Shown one piece after another: positions 50,285 to 59,702 of a DNA stretch of 64,000 nucleotides. Position 1 is the first letter of the stretch. Each line of letters begins with the position of its first letter. Source of the DNA: Mycobacterium marseillense (lineage in GTDB: Bacteria > Actinomycetota > Actinomycetes > Mycobacteriales > Mycobacteriaceae); contig NZ_AP022584.1 of NCBI RefSeq assembly GCF_010731675.1, positions 992,001-1,056,000 of the forward strand. Direction: 5' to 3'. The notes beneath the pieces were generated by a model. The model was not told the origin of the DNA. It was given only the letters and a program-made list of their open reading frames with translations, and made no database searches. The translations under genes and the position numbers were made by a program.

Positions 50285-52114
50285 CTATTGCTGTTTGCGC
50301 GATCGCTTCATCAACATCGCCGTACCGAATACTCCGCCGCCGATGAGCAACGCCACGAACAGTCCTGCGGCGGCAACCCATACAGGCACCATATCCCGCT
50401 GCGGGGCCGGCTTCGGAACGGTCAGCGGCGCCGAGAGCTGCTGCGGCGGCTTCACCGGACCGTCGGGCACGTCCCAGGTCAGCGCCGCGACGGGGTCGAC
50501 GACCCCGTGGCCGACCTGGTTGTCCACGCCGCGCGCGGGCGCGCGGGCGGTGCGCGTCAACCGGTTGATGACCTGATAGGCCGACAGCTGCGGGAACTTG
50601 GCGCGCACCAGCGCCGCCACCCCCGACACGATCGCCGCGGAGAAGCTGGTGCCGGACGGGACCAGCAGCGTGTTGTCGGGTCCGTCGATCGCGTTGATGA
50701 GCCCGTCGTCTCGCGGCGACAGTCCGACGACGTCGGTGCCGGGCGCGGCGATGCCCACCCAGGGGCCCGCCACGCTCGTCGATGCCTGGCCCTGATTGCC
50801 CTGGCTCAGCGGGCGGCCTTCCTCGTCGACCGCCCCGACGGTCAGGACGTAGTCGCTGAACCAGGACGGTGTCACGACGGTGGTGACGGAATTCCAGTTG
50901 CGAGGATCGTTGGGCTGCAACGGATCATGCGGCGGATTTTGCTTGCAGTCCTTTTTGCTGGTGTCACCGGCCGCGGCCACGATGACGACGTTCTTGTCGA
51001 CGGCCGCATAGCGGACCGCGGCGCCCAGCGAGCGCTGGTCGATGACGTTGCGCGCGCTCATGCACGTCACGTCGGAGATGTTGATGACCGACGCGCCCAT
51101 GTTGGCGGCGTGCACGATCGCCCGCGCCATCGTCTGGATGTTTTCGATCTTCGCCGAGGTCTGCGGATCCTCATCGCCGGTGTAGGCGTCCTTGAGGCCG
51201 AAGGCCTGGCTGGTCTGCCGGATCGCGATGATGTCGACGTCCGGCGCGATCCCGCTGAACGCATCCGGGCCGCCCTTGGGCGGCGCGGGTGGCGGCGGCG
51301 CCGGTGGCGGCGGGTCGAGCGGGCGCGGATTGTCCACGTTGACCACGTGCGCGCCACCGGAGTAGCCCGGGATGGTCACCGTGCCGCTCCCATGGTTGCC
51401 CGCCGGGGCCTGCCCGCCCTGGGGCGGGCCCGGGGCGGGTCCGCCGGGCGCCGGGGCCGCGGGTGGCGGCGGGGGCGCCCCGAAGGGGCCCGGAGGCGAC
51501 TGTTCCTGGGGCGGCGGGGGAACCATCGTCACGGTCTGGGGCAACGGTGACAGGGTGACCGTCTGCGGGGGCGGCGCTTTCGGCGGTGGCTCCGTGGTCG
51601 GAATGGTGACCGGCTTGCGCGGTGCCGCCGGCGGCACCCCCGCGCCGTTGGCCGGGGCCGCGCCGATCATCGACGCCACGATGGTGCCGTGCGCGTCGCA
51701 GTCGGACAGCCCATCACCGGACATGATGTAGTCGCCGCCCGGGATCAAGTGCGGAAACCGGGGGTGCGGGGTGACGCCGGTGTCGATGACGGCCACCTTC
51801 TGGCCGGCGCCGCGACCGAACTGCCACGCCTCCTGCAGGTTCAGCATGTCCATGTATTTGGGCTGCAGCCGAAAATCGGTCCCGGGCAGCACGCCCACCT
51901 CGGTGCAGTACGAGTTCTGCTTCATCGGCGCCCCCGGCCCGGGCGTACCGTCGGGCGGCACCGCCGCGGCGTCGATCGTCGGGGGCGAAATCGCATAGGC
52001 GGGCGGCAGATTCGCCAACGCACCCGAAGCGATCAAGACGGCGGCGATGGTCGCGGCGGTCGCGCGGCCGCGCCACACTGTGCGGTCAGCGATAGCGGAT
52101 TGCTGCATAGACAT
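50285..52114 (-). CDS. mycP5: ESX-5 mycosin (subtilisin-like protease) MycP5
   Basis: This 609-residue membrane-anchored subtilase (Rv1796 is 585 aa) has a signal peptide (about 1-41), a catalytic domain with Asp111 in [12 protein letters not shown], His142 in CDAHGT and Ser in [12 protein letters not shown], and one C-terminal transmembrane helix ([27 protein letters not shown]). Between His and the rest of the domain there is a long Pro-rich insertion (about 155-300), longer than in M. tuberculosis by the overall length. MycP5 stabilises the ESX-5 channel. The start overlaps eccD5 by 29 bp. Confidence 0.95.
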   Translation of the reverse strand: MSMQQSAIADRTVWRGRATAATIAAVLIASGALANLPPAYAISPPTIDAAAVPPDGTPGPGAPMKQNSYCTEVGVLPGTDFRLQPKYMDMLNLQEAWQFGRGAGQKVAVIDTGVTPHPRFPHLIPGGDYIMSGDGLSDCDAHGTIVASMIGAAPANGAGVPPAAPRKPVTIPTTEPPPKAPPPQTVTLSPLPQTVTMVPPPPQEQSPPGPFGAPPPPPAAPAPGGPAPGPPQGGQAPAGNHGSGTVTIPGYSGGAHVVNVDNPRPLDPPPPAPPPPAPPKGGPDAFSGIAPDVDIIAIRQTSQAFGLKDAYTGDEDPQTSAKIENIQTMARAIVHAANMGASVINISDVTCMSARNVIDQRSLGAAVRYAAVDKNVVIVAAAGDTSKKDCKQNPPHDPLQPNDPRNWNSVTTVVTPSWFSDYVLTVGAVDEEGRPLSQGNQGQASTSVAGPWVGIAAPGTDVVGLSPRDDGLINAIDGPDNTLLVPSGTSFSAAIVSGVAALVRAKFPQLSAYQVINRLTRTARAPARGVDNQVGHGVVDPVAALTWDVPDGPVKPPQQLSAPLTVPKPAPQRDMVPVWVAAAGLFVALLIGGGVFGTAMLMKRSRKQQ

Positions 52115-53597
52115 TCATCAACCACAATGCCAGCGGGAAAATTGGCATCAGGCAGAGGTATTCAATCCATTCCACGAATTTGCGGAATAGCGGGCTGTAG
52201 ACCGTGTTCGGCACCACGGCCGCGGAGGTAAGTCCCGCCACCGGCACCAAAACCAGGATCGCCGCGCAGATCGAGACCGCCAGCGAGGACTGCAGCACCA
52301 GCGCGTAGCGCACCACGACTGCACCGACGATCAGCACCCCGGTGCCGGCCAGGGTGATCGCCTGCCAGCGGTCGACGTACGAGCGGCCGCGCAGCAACAA
52401 AAATCCCGCGCTGAAGCCGGCCAGCAGGACCGGCAACCAGCGCTGCCCGGTGTGCGGGTCCGACAGGGCGGTCAGCGAGACGACCATCAGCACGCCGAGC
52501 CCGATCAGCAAACCTGACAGGAAGGAGCGGGCGCGTTCGGCCTGCGTCAGCACGTCGCGGACCGAGGCGGGCCCCTCCAGCACCGGGGGGCCGCCGTCGG
52601 AGCGCACCACGGTGGTGGGCAGGTCGGGCCGGGCCTCGAACACCCATCGGCTGGTGGCCGACGGGAAGACGGGCAGGCGGATGCCGGCCAGCCGCCGCGA
52701 AATCGCCGGTGCACTTTGGTAGATCAGGACCGACACGAGCACGACGCAGGTCAGCAGGGTCACGGCGCTGGTCATGGCCACCATGCGCGCGAGCGCGGCG
52801 AGCGCCGCGATCGAGCTGACGGTGACGATCGCGGTGTAGATCGACAGCCGGCGTCCGGTGAAACGCAGCGCGAGGATGGCGGCGATGGTGAGGACGCCGA
52901 AGCCCAACACCGCTTGGGGCGACCCCACGCCGCCGGGCGGCGCGGACGCCGCGGCGATCGACAGGGGCGCAAGGCTGCTCAACAGCATGATGTCGCCGAC
53001 GCGCCGCTCCTGCTGGGTGCTCGCCCGCATCAGGAGCAACAGCGAAACGCCCAGCATCAGCACGCCGATCACACCCGCGTAGACCGTCGGCAGCCACGAG
53101 TTGTGGTGCCAGCGCCACCAGCCGAGCAGACCGGTCGCGGCCGTCACCCCGATGGCCACCATCGACGCACCGACCTGCACGGCAACCACCGGGTCGATGG
53201 CCGCGAAGCGCTTGCTGAGGTCCGCCGCGACCGCGGTGGAGATGTGCTCGATGACCTGCGACCGGTGCTCGGTGTCCGGGATGAACCGGATCCACAGCCG
53301 GTCGCCGTCGTAGACGTCCTGCTCGCTCAGCGATTGGGTGGCCCGCAGCGGCGATCCGTCCACCAGGCACAGCGCCCAGCGGCCCCGGCCGGCGGCTTCC
53401 AGCGGAGCCTCGCCGAGCTCGCGGAGCCGGCTGTTGACCACCTTCAGCAACGGGTCGGTCATCACCGAGACAGGGGCGTTCGCGTCCAGCAGGACGCCGA
53501 TCTGGACACCCGTGCCGGCCATCACGCCGACGACGACAGCCTGGGGCTGTGAGATGCCCTCTACGTCAGGCTGTGGTACTTCAACGACCGCAGTCAT
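52086..53597 (-). CDS. eccD5: ESX-5 membrane component EccD5
   Basis: This 503-residue EccD equals Rv1795 in length. The ubiquitin-like N-terminal domain (about 20-120, VVVGVMAGTGVQIGVLLDANAPVSVM ... DGDRLWIRFIPD) precedes about eleven transmembrane helices starting near VGASMVAIGVTAATGLLGWW. It forms the vestibule of the ESX-5 pore. It overlaps mycP5, showing tight co-translation. The 266 bp upstream (53598-53863) separate it from espG5 and hold no gene I can support. Confidence 0.95.
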   Translation of the reverse strand: MTAVVEVPQPDVEGISQPQAVVVGVMAGTGVQIGVLLDANAPVSVMTDPLLKVVNSRLRELGEAPLEAAGRGRWALCLVDGSPLRATQSLSEQDVYDGDRLWIRFIPDTEHRSQVIEHISTAVAADLSKRFAAIDPVVAVQVGASMVAIGVTAATGLLGWWRWHHNSWLPTVYAGVIGVLMLGVSLLLLMRASTQQERRVGDIMLLSSLAPLSIAAASAPPGGVGSPQAVLGFGVLTIAAILALRFTGRRLSIYTAIVTVSSIAALAALARMVAMTSAVTLLTCVVLVSVLIYQSAPAISRRLAGIRLPVFPSATSRWVFEARPDLPTTVVRSDGGPPVLEGPASVRDVLTQAERARSFLSGLLIGLGVLMVVSLTALSDPHTGQRWLPVLLAGFSAGFLLLRGRSYVDRWQAITLAGTGVLIVGAVVVRYALVLQSSLAVSICAAILVLVPVAGLTSAAVVPNTVYSPLFRKFVEWIEYLCLMPIFPLALWLMNVYAAIRYR

Positions 53598-53863
53598 CGC
53601 CTTGCACTCCCTACCGTGATGAATGTGTGAGCCCGTGCCGTTCGCGTGCCGGCCGGCGCCGGTGTTCTCGCCGACGTGCTGCGAGCCCCCGCGCAGCGCA
53701 TTCCGACTAATTGGAATTCCATCTGCCTCGCCTTGCGATTAAGAGTTGTGGTTGACACCCGTGTTTGAGATTTGCTGATGCCTTGACAGAAGTATGCCGT
53801 GTTCGCAGCTCAACCGCATGTTGAGTGCGGCGACATTGATGAAATCTGTGTTTCGCGTGAACG

Positions 53864-54766
53864 TCACACCCGGCGGTGAGTTTTCCACTCGCCATAGGGA
53901 AGTGTGTCGAGCACGGTTTTGACGCCGACCTGCACCAGCTGCGGGGTCGCCGGGCAGATGGCGAGCCACGCCTCCCCCGAGCCCGCGGTCCGGGCCTGCT
54001 GGTAGAGCGCGATGCGGCCACCGGAGCCGTCTTTGAGCGACAGCACGGACGCGCTGGGGCCCTTGGCGTCGTCCTGGTACTGGCGGGCGTACACGGCGAC
54101 CTCCGCGGCGGGGTCCGACAACGCCTGGCCCAACGCGGCCACGGTCGCGGCGCTGATGCCCATCCGGCGCAGGTCCCCGCCGGAGAACACGTTGAAGCCC
54201 GACTCCTGCCACGACTTCGTCGCTTCCAGCATCTCTTCGAGCGGCACGTTGACCGCGTTGATCGCGGCGGGCTCGGCGTGGTGGATCGACTCCAGCGCGT
54301 CGATCACCAACGACGCGATCGAGGCGCTGTCCGCGACGGCGACGTCATCGACGGTGATCTCGCCGCCGACCCGAACCGCCGAAACCCAATGCTGGCCGCG
54401 GCGGGCCAGGACGACGCGAAACTCGTTGTCGGGGATATCGCGCGAGCCCGGAGGCTGGTTCTCGTCATCGAGGACGCCGTAGGCCAGCTTGCCCCGCGAC
54501 AGCAGGGCGACCACCTCGAGGTCGGGTGCGGCGAGCACTTTCATCCGGGCGGCCACCTGCTCGTTGACCTCGTCGTTCTCGACGATGCCCTGCTCACGCA
54601 TGACGGCCATGCCGGGGTGCTCGTTGAGCCAGTCGTTCGAGTCGGTGGAAACGTAGGGCCGGCACCGCAACTCCGGGGCGACGTGCCGAATGTCCAGCAG
54701 CGCCTGGAGCATCCAGAAGCCGTCGACGTTGACGGTGATGTCGGTGCGGGTGCTCTGTTGGTCCAT
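53864..54766 (-). CDS. espG5: ESX-5 PE/PPE chaperone EspG5
   Basis: This 300-residue EspG family protein equals Rv1794 in length. It binds the tip of PPE proteins in PE-PPE pairs and delivers them to ESX-5. Family segments include ITVNVDGFWMLQALLDIRHVAPELRCRPYV, RVVLARRGQHWVSAVRVGGEITVDDVAV and the C-terminal EAWLAICPATPQLVQVGVKTVLDTLPYGEW. ATG 54766 is used rather than the TTG three bases upstream. It is cytosolic. esxN and esxM lie immediately upstream on the same strand. Confidence 0.95.
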   Translation of the reverse strand: MDQQSTRTDITVNVDGFWMLQALLDIRHVAPELRCRPYVSTDSNDWLNEHPGMAVMREQGIVENDEVNEQVAARMKVLAAPDLEVVALLSRGKLAYGVLDDENQPPGSRDIPDNEFRVVLARRGQHWVSAVRVGGEITVDDVAVADSASIASLVIDALESIHHAEPAAINAVNVPLEEMLEATKSWQESGFNVFSGGDLRRMGISAATVAALGQALSDPAAEVAVYARQYQDDAKGPSASVLSLKDGSGGRIALYQQARTAGSGEAWLAICPATPQLVQVGVKTVLDTLPYGEWKTHRRV

Positions 54767-54875
54767 CAATCCCTCAACTGATCCCTGAATTGCTCAAGCG
54801 TCACATTGCACGGTAAACCGCAGGACGCGGCAGCACACCGACGGGTGGTGTGCTGCCGCGCCTGTGGTCGAGGCG

Positions 54876-55160
54876 TCAGGCCCAGCTGGACCCGACGGCG
54901 CTGTCGGTGCTGGCCATGTTGTTGCCCGCGGACTGAACCTTCTGTCCGTGGGAGTTGGCCTGCTCGTAGATCACCTGGAAGTTGCGACCCAACTGGGTGA
55001 TGAACTCCTGGCACGCGACCGAACCGGCACCGCCCCAAAAGTCACCGGCAGCAAGCACATCGCGAACGATGGCCTGGTGCTCGGCCTCCAAGGACGCGGC
55101 CTGGGCGCGGATCAGGGCACCGTGGGCGTCTACGTCGCCGAACTGGTAGTTAATGCTCAT
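54876..55160 (-). CDS. esxN: ESX-5 secreted WXG100 protein EsxN
   Basis: This 94-residue WXG100 protein is of the Mtb9.9 group (Rv1793). It begins MSINYQFGDVDAHGALIRAQAASLEAEHQ and has the WxG turn in GDFWGGAGSVACQEF; the end is STDSAVGSSWA. It forms a heterodimer with EsxM and is exported by ESX-5. ATG follows TAGGAG. A decayed relative is at 44841-45069. It is intact here, unlike that copy. Confidence 0.96.
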   Translation of the reverse strand: MSINYQFGDVDAHGALIRAQAASLEAEHQAIVRDVLAAGDFWGGAGSVACQEFITQLGRNFQVIYEQANSHGQKVQSAGNNMASTDSAVGSSWA

Positions 55161-55211
55161 ATCGGTGTTCTCCTAATGTCTCGAAATGTTACGCAGCGGC
55201 GATTTTCGGCG

Positions 55212-55508
55212 CTAGCTGCTGAGGATCTGCTGCGAGGCCTGCTCTTGCTGCTCGTAGTTGTTCGCGTCGCGGATCAACCCGTCGCGCACCGAGTGGAGCA
55301 TGTTGACGATGTTGCGGAAGGCCTGGTTGACCTGGCCCATGGTGTCATACGACGTCGCCTGCGCCTGGCCGCTCCAGCCCGCGCCGGCGATGTTCATCGA
55401 CGACGCCCACATCTTGCGAGCCTCGTCCTCGACGGTCTGGGCGTGGACCTCGAAACGGCCCGCCATCGCCCGCATCTCGTGCGGGTCGGTCATAAAACGT
55501 GTTGCCAT
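55212..55508 (-). CDS. esxM: ESX-5 secreted WXG100 protein EsxM
   Basis: This is a 98-residue, full-length EsxM/QILSS-type WXG100 protein, beginning [26 protein letters not shown], with the WxG turn in [14 protein letters not shown], ending QQILSS. The gene is uninterrupted, whereas the H37Rv copy carries a stop. It pairs with EsxN, 51 bp downstream. It is the EsxB-like partner with the YxxxD/E-type signal region near the end ([11 protein letters not shown]). The 318 bp before it (55509-55826) hold its promoter but no gene. Confidence 0.96.
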   Translation of the reverse strand: MATRFMTDPHEMRAMAGRFEVHAQTVEDEARKMWASSMNIAGAGWSGQAQATSYDTMGQVNQAFRNIVNMLHSVRDGLIRDANNYEQQEQASQQILSS

Positions 55509-55826
55509 GTCGGCTGTCTCCTTATTACGTAATGAGTGGTTGGTGTGGTTTACGACGGTGGCCGGATCGTTTACGGATTACGCAACCGCCGTGCCGAATC
55601 GATAGAAATGACCCCCCCTTCCCGTCAACCGGCGGCCACCGGGTGTTGTCACGGTGAAACGGACGTCAGACCCGAACCGCGGCGTTTGAGTTGACGGAGT
55701 GCGTGTTGCTGTGGAGGTTGCTGTGCGGAAACAGCCCTGCGGCCCCGCACCCAGCCCCCGTTGGGCGGCTACTTTGGAACCCACGTCGGTGACAATCTGC
55801 CCCAAGCCCCGAACCGCCGATACGAA

Positions 55827-56126
55827 TCAGCCGGCGGCGGCCGCGTTGGCTGCCTCGGTCGCAGCGTACGAACCGGAGCTGGTGGACAGGGTGTTCACGA
55901 ACGCCTCGTGGATGGCCGCAGCCTGGGCGCTCACCGCCTGGTACATCTGCGCGTGGGCGGCGAACTGAGCGGCGGTCAAGGCCGACACCTCGTCGGCAGC
56001 AGCGGGTACTACCCCCGTCGTTGGGGCTGCAGCGGCTGCGTTCTGGGCGCTCAAGGTCGACCCGATAGCCTGCAGGTTCCCGGCCGCCGCGGCCAAAGCC
56101 TCCGGCTGTGTGGTCACGAACGACAT
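55827..56126 (-). CDS. PE19: PE protein (PE19-like)
   Basis: This is a 99-residue PE-domain-only protein, MSFVTTQPEALAAAAGNLQAIG at the start and the YxxxE export motif in SGSYAATEAAN near the end. It has the size and place of PE19 (Rv1791), upstream of esxM-esxN. It should dimerise with a neighbouring PPE protein, be held by EspG5 through the PPE partner, and be exported by ESX-5. The nearest PPE is at 56502, 375 bp upstream. Confidence 0.9.
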   Translation of the reverse strand: MSFVTTQPEALAAAAGNLQAIGSTLSAQNAAAAAPTTGVVPAAADEVSALTAAQFAAHAQMYQAVSAQAAAIHEAFVNTLSTSSGSYAATEAANAAAAG

Positions 56127-56501
56127 GTTTGTTTCCCTCCTAGTTCATTCCCCGACTCTGCGAGAGTAGATGACTGCGACCCCCGAGGCCGGGGTGGACG
56201 CAGCGTGTTTGCAATTGTTCACGTAGTGGTACGGCGAATTCACTTTCGTTAACGACACAGTAACAGCCTCTGACCTCGACCGCAGCCCTTCGCGCGACAG
56301 CCGGAACAAACGGAGTTCGGCCCCGGTCGAAAAAGTTGCTGATCGCTGTCAAATAGGTTGCTGCGGTTGCATCGGCCGTCATAAAAACAATCTGCCGACG
56401 GACTCGTCGCACCGAGTCCCCGCAGTAACCGTTGCCCGTTCTGCGTCGCTCGAACCTCCTTTCCTCCATGTCAGCTGGTTGATCGCACCGCTGGCCACGG
56501 C
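56127..56501. other. Intergenic region upstream of PE19
   Basis: No gene that I can support. On the minus strand a perfect hairpin GGACTCG-(6)-CGAGTCC lies at 56400-56419, shortly after the PPE stop, and AT-richer sequence follows with TTGACA at about 56345, a possible -35 for PE19. A 109-codon frame spans most of it but has poor third-position GC. Confidence 0.45.
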
Positions 56502-57659
56502 TCAGCCCGCGAAGGGTGGTCGGGCCATGACGGTGGGGCGGAAGCCGTATTTGGGGCCGGCCACGCCGTGGCCGCCGGCACCGGCGCCGGCCAGGGGCAT
56601 GCCTCCGAGCAGGTTGCCGGGTCCGCCGGCGGCTTCGGGGGCCGCGCTGATGGTGCTGACCGGGATCGCATGACCTAGCGCCGGCGCGACCGCCGGTGCT
56701 CCCGACCAGGCGACCGGCACCGACAACTTGCCCCCGATCGAGGCCGCACTGCCCAACGCGGCCACCGGATGCGCCGCGGCCGCACCGCCACCGAGCACCC
56801 CGCCCAAACCCCCCAGCGCAGGCAGGGCCTTGGCCGCTGCGGGGGCCGCACTACCGATCAACCCCAACGACTTGGAGATCTGCACAAAGTTGTTCCCCAT
56901 ACCAATGCTGAAGTACGGCAAACCCTCAGTGCTATAGAAGATGCTGGCCCAAGGGCTGTAGCTACTGGCAAACGATGACAGAGACGAGGAGGACGAGGAC
57001 CCCGACGACCCGCCGGGCGCCGTGCCCGCGCCAGGCTGCGCCATCGACTGCAACACCTTGGAGGTGTTGGTCGCCGTGGAATTCGTCGTCGCATTGGTGG
57101 CCGCCGCTTGTTGGTTGGCTTCCCCCGACGGGTTGGTGATCTCGGGCGCCTTCTGAAACGGCGTCTGCTTGGTCGCCGACGACGACTGGCCCGCATAGCT
57201 GTACATCGCGCCGGCATCCTGGGCCCAGTACTCGCCGTACTGGGCCTCCAACTGCGCAATCAGCGGCGTGTTCTGCCCCAACACGTTGGTCGCCTGCAAT
57301 TGCTGCGATTGCATGCGGTTCGACGCCACCAACGGCGGCGGCACCGACGACGACAACGCCGCCTCATAGGCCGCCGCCGCCGCACGCGCCTGCACGGCGG
57401 CCTCTTCGGCCTGCGCGGCCGCCGCAGTCATCCACTCGACATAGGGAGTCACCGCCTGGGCCATGGTCGCCGACGCCGCACCCAACCACTCCTCACTACT
57501 GAGCGCGGTCACTTGCTTTTCGTAGCTGAGGGCGGCCGAATTCAACTCCGCCGCCAACGCACTCCACGCCGACGCCGCAGCCACCAACGAGCCCGATCCC
57601 GGACCGGAATAGATCCGCGCCGAATTGAACTCCGGCGGAAAGGCCCCATAATCCAGCAC
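56502..57659 (-). CDS. PPE protein, PPE26-like, copy 1
   Basis: This 385-residue PPE-SVP protein begins at GTG 57659 (VLDYGAFPPEFNSARIYSGPG), seven bases after AAGGGG. The SVP motif is GKLSVPVAW. The shared PPE26 features are EGLPYFSIGMGNNFVQI and the end YGFRPTVMARPPFAG, as in Rv1789. A Ser-rich run (GGSSGSSSSSSLSSFASS) replaces a shorter linker. The last 300 bp look identical to copy 2 at 59703. It is an ESX-5 substrate by family. Confidence 0.88.
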   Translation of the reverse strand: MLDYGAFPPEFNSARIYSGPGSGSLVAAASAWSALAAELNSAALSYEKQVTALSSEEWLGAASATMAQAVTPYVEWMTAAAAQAEEAAVQARAAAAAYEAALSSSVPPPLVASNRMQSQQLQATNVLGQNTPLIAQLEAQYGEYWAQDAGAMYSYAGQSSSATKQTPFQKAPEITNPSGEANQQAAATNATTNSTATNTSKVLQSMAQPGAGTAPGGSSGSSSSSSLSSFASSYSPWASIFYSTEGLPYFSIGMGNNFVQISKSLGLIGSAAPAAAKALPALGGLGGVLGGGAAAAHPVAALGSAASIGGKLSVPVAWSGAPAVAPALGHAIPVSTISAAPEAAGGPGNLLGGMPLAGAGAGGHGVAGPKYGFRPTVMARPPFAG

Positions 57660-57990
57660 GAATAGCCCCTTAACCTGTGTTGCGCGAATCGATGCGTCGA
57701 GTTGCAAAAGACGCTAATGGGCTGGTGGCCGCCCCCGCCGCGCTCGGCTCGCGGGCGGCTTTCCTGCCCGCCGCTCGGGCGCCCGGTGCCACGAGCCCCT
57801 CCCCGCCGGCAGACGACGCGCAACCTGGCCCCATCAACGGCGTCGAGCTGCGGAAACGACCGGAGCCGAAGATTCGCCCGCCCGTCCCACCCCGGTGCGA
57901 TGTCGTGGTGGCTCGGGGTACGCGTGCGCCGACCGGGGATAAAATCCGGTCGCGAATAAAGGTGCGGGTGCGCATGCCGAATTCTGCCGC
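57660..57990. other. Intergenic region between the first PPE pair
   Basis: No gene that I can support and no PE gene, although PE genes usually sit beside PPE genes. It contains CGACCGG-GGATAAAAT-CCGGTCG (57930-57952), a 7-bp perfect dyad, followed by CGAATAAAG. A closely similar block is at about 59524-59553. It may be a terminator of the PPE at 57991, or a promoter element for the PPE at 56502. Confidence 0.45.
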
Positions 57991-59205
57991 TTATCCGGCC
58001 GAGGGTGGGCGTGTCAGCACGCTGTAGCGGAATCCGTATTTGTTGACATAGCCGGCGGTGGCGCCCCGACGACCCAGCGCTCCGGCGGGCATGCCCCGCA
58101 GCAGCCCGTTGGCCGGCCCGGTGGTCCCCGTCGCGGCGGCCTGCACGGGAGTGGCGTCCATCTCGGACACCGTCGCCGGGCTGACCGCCGAGGTCAACGT
58201 CGCCCAATGCTGGGGCACCGACAGCGCCCCGACCCGCGCGGCCTGCCCGGCACTCGCCGTTACCCCGCTCAGGTGGCCCACACCGCCACCACCGAGGTTG
58301 CCCAGGCCCAAACTCGCGAACTGCGGAGTGGGGAACCACGCACCACCGGCACCGGCCGTGCTACCACCGGGACCAAAGGTCAACTGCTGCGCGATCGACG
58401 TAAAGAAACTCGTCATACCGTTGGAGAAGTACGCCAGGCCCACGGTGTTTTTCATAATTGTCGCGTAGGTTGTCGAGGCCGAACTCGAAGTCGAGGTCGA
58501 GGTAGCCGCCGGTGGCGTCATGTTCGCCGTCGCAGTCGTCGAGGCGTGCTGAACCGTTTGAGAGGCGTTCAGCGACAACGCTTGTGGCGATGCCAGCTGT
58601 GACGTGTTTTGTGCCGTGTTGCCCGCCGGCTCGGCGACGGCCTTCGCCACCGCGGCGGCCTGGTTGCCTGCCGCGTCCGGCGTCGAGGTTTTCGGCGGCG
58701 GCGCGAACGGGGCCAACTCCGAGGCGGCCAGCGACGAACCGGCGTACCCGTACATCGCGCCGGCGTCCTGGGCCCACATCTCCATGTACTGCGCCTCGGT
58801 GGCCGCGATCGCCGGGGTGTTCTGCCCGAGGAAGTTCGTCGCAACCAGATTCGCCAGCAACACCCGGTTGGCCGCGATCACCGGCGGCGGCACCGTCATC
58901 GCAAACGCCGCCTCGAACGCCGCCGCGGCAGCACGGGCCTGGCCGGCGGTCTCCTCGGCCTCCGCGGCGAGAATGCCCAGCCAGCTCACATAGGGCATGA
59001 TGGCGGACAACATCGACTCGGATGCGGGCCCCACCCAGGGAGCATGGGTCAATTCCGCAACCACCGACGCGTAACCGCTTGCGGCGCTGTCTAACTCGGC
59101 GCCGAGGCCATCCCAGGCCGCGGCCGCGGCCATCATCGGCCCCGAACCCGGACCCGCATAGAGGAGACCGGAATTGATCTCCGGCGGTAATGCCCCGAAG
59201 TCCAT
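57991..59205 (-). CDS. PPE protein with [11 protein letters not shown] end, copy 1
   Basis: This 404-residue PPE-SVP protein begins [20 protein letters not shown] at ATG 59205 (a longer in-frame start lacks PPE homology). The SVP motif is GALSVPQHW. The end, [20 protein letters not shown], is the same as in the gene at 61107. The middle ([27 protein letters not shown]) is also shared; the linker [16 protein letters not shown] differs. It is probably exported by ESX-5. The exact M. tuberculosis ortholog is unclear (PPE25/27 region). Confidence 0.85.
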   Translation of the reverse strand: MDFGALPPEINSGLLYAGPGSGPMMAAAAAWDGLGAELDSAASGYASVVAELTHAPWVGPASESMLSAIMPYVSWLGILAAEAEETAGQARAAAAAFEAAFAMTVPPPVIAANRVLLANLVATNFLGQNTPAIAATEAQYMEMWAQDAGAMYGYAGSSLAASELAPFAPPPKTSTPDAAGNQAAAVAKAVAEPAGNTAQNTSQLASPQALSLNASQTVQHASTTATANMTPPAATSTSTSSSASTTYATIMKNTVGLAYFSNGMTSFFTSIAQQLTFGPGGSTAGAGGAWFPTPQFASLGLGNLGGGGVGHLSGVTASAGQAARVGALSVPQHWATLTSAVSPATVSEMDATPVQAAATGTTGPANGLLRGMPAGALGRRGATAGYVNKYGFRYSVLTRPPSAG

Positions 59206-59627
59206 CGCTATGAGGCGCCGGGCTCGAACGACATGTATCCCCTCGTACGTGGTCGTGTGTCGATGACATTGCGCATTTGCTTGCTTGGGAAGGCTAAATC
59301 GGCGCACCGCCCCCCGCCGCTTCCTCGCCCGGCCGCGGCTGCGGCGACGACCTCTCTCAAAGCGGTGTCGCGGGCGCGCGCCGACGTGCGGCCGCCATGG
59401 CGCGTGCCTCGCGAGCGGCGACCATTACCTGCGGGAACGGCGCGTCAATGACCTATGGGGCGGGCCGTCGTCCCGGTGAGGCGGCCTGACTCCGAGCGTC
59501 TCCGCGGAGGTCAAAACCCGCGCTGCGGGATAAAAATCCGGCCGCAGATAAAGCCGAATACGAGGTTTCGCCGCCGCGACAGGCCGACAATCCCCTCTCG
59601 GGCGGCGGCGCGGTGGCAACGGAAACG

Positions 59628-59675
59628 CCGAAACGCGCCCTGCCGGTGATGCTTTCGGGGCAGGGCGCGTTTCGG
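59628..59675 (-). terminator. Long perfect hairpin after PPE copy 2
   Basis: CCGAAACGCGCCCTGCC and GGCAGGGCGCGTTTCGG form a 17-bp perfect stem with a 14-base loop, 28 bp after the stop of the PPE at 59703 (minus strand). A short T run (CGTTTCC) follows. It is the strongest terminator-like structure that I see in the window. The rest of 59206-59702 holds a second copy of the GGGATAAAA block but no gene. Confidence 0.7.
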
Positions 59676-59702
59676 ATCGCGCGGTGTCGCTGGGCCTGGA
59701 AG

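Noticed and set aside
56140..56469. 109-codon minus-strand frame between the PPE gene and PE19
   Set aside because: Third-position GC is too low for a gene here, no domain is visible, and it spans a hairpin and probable promoter.
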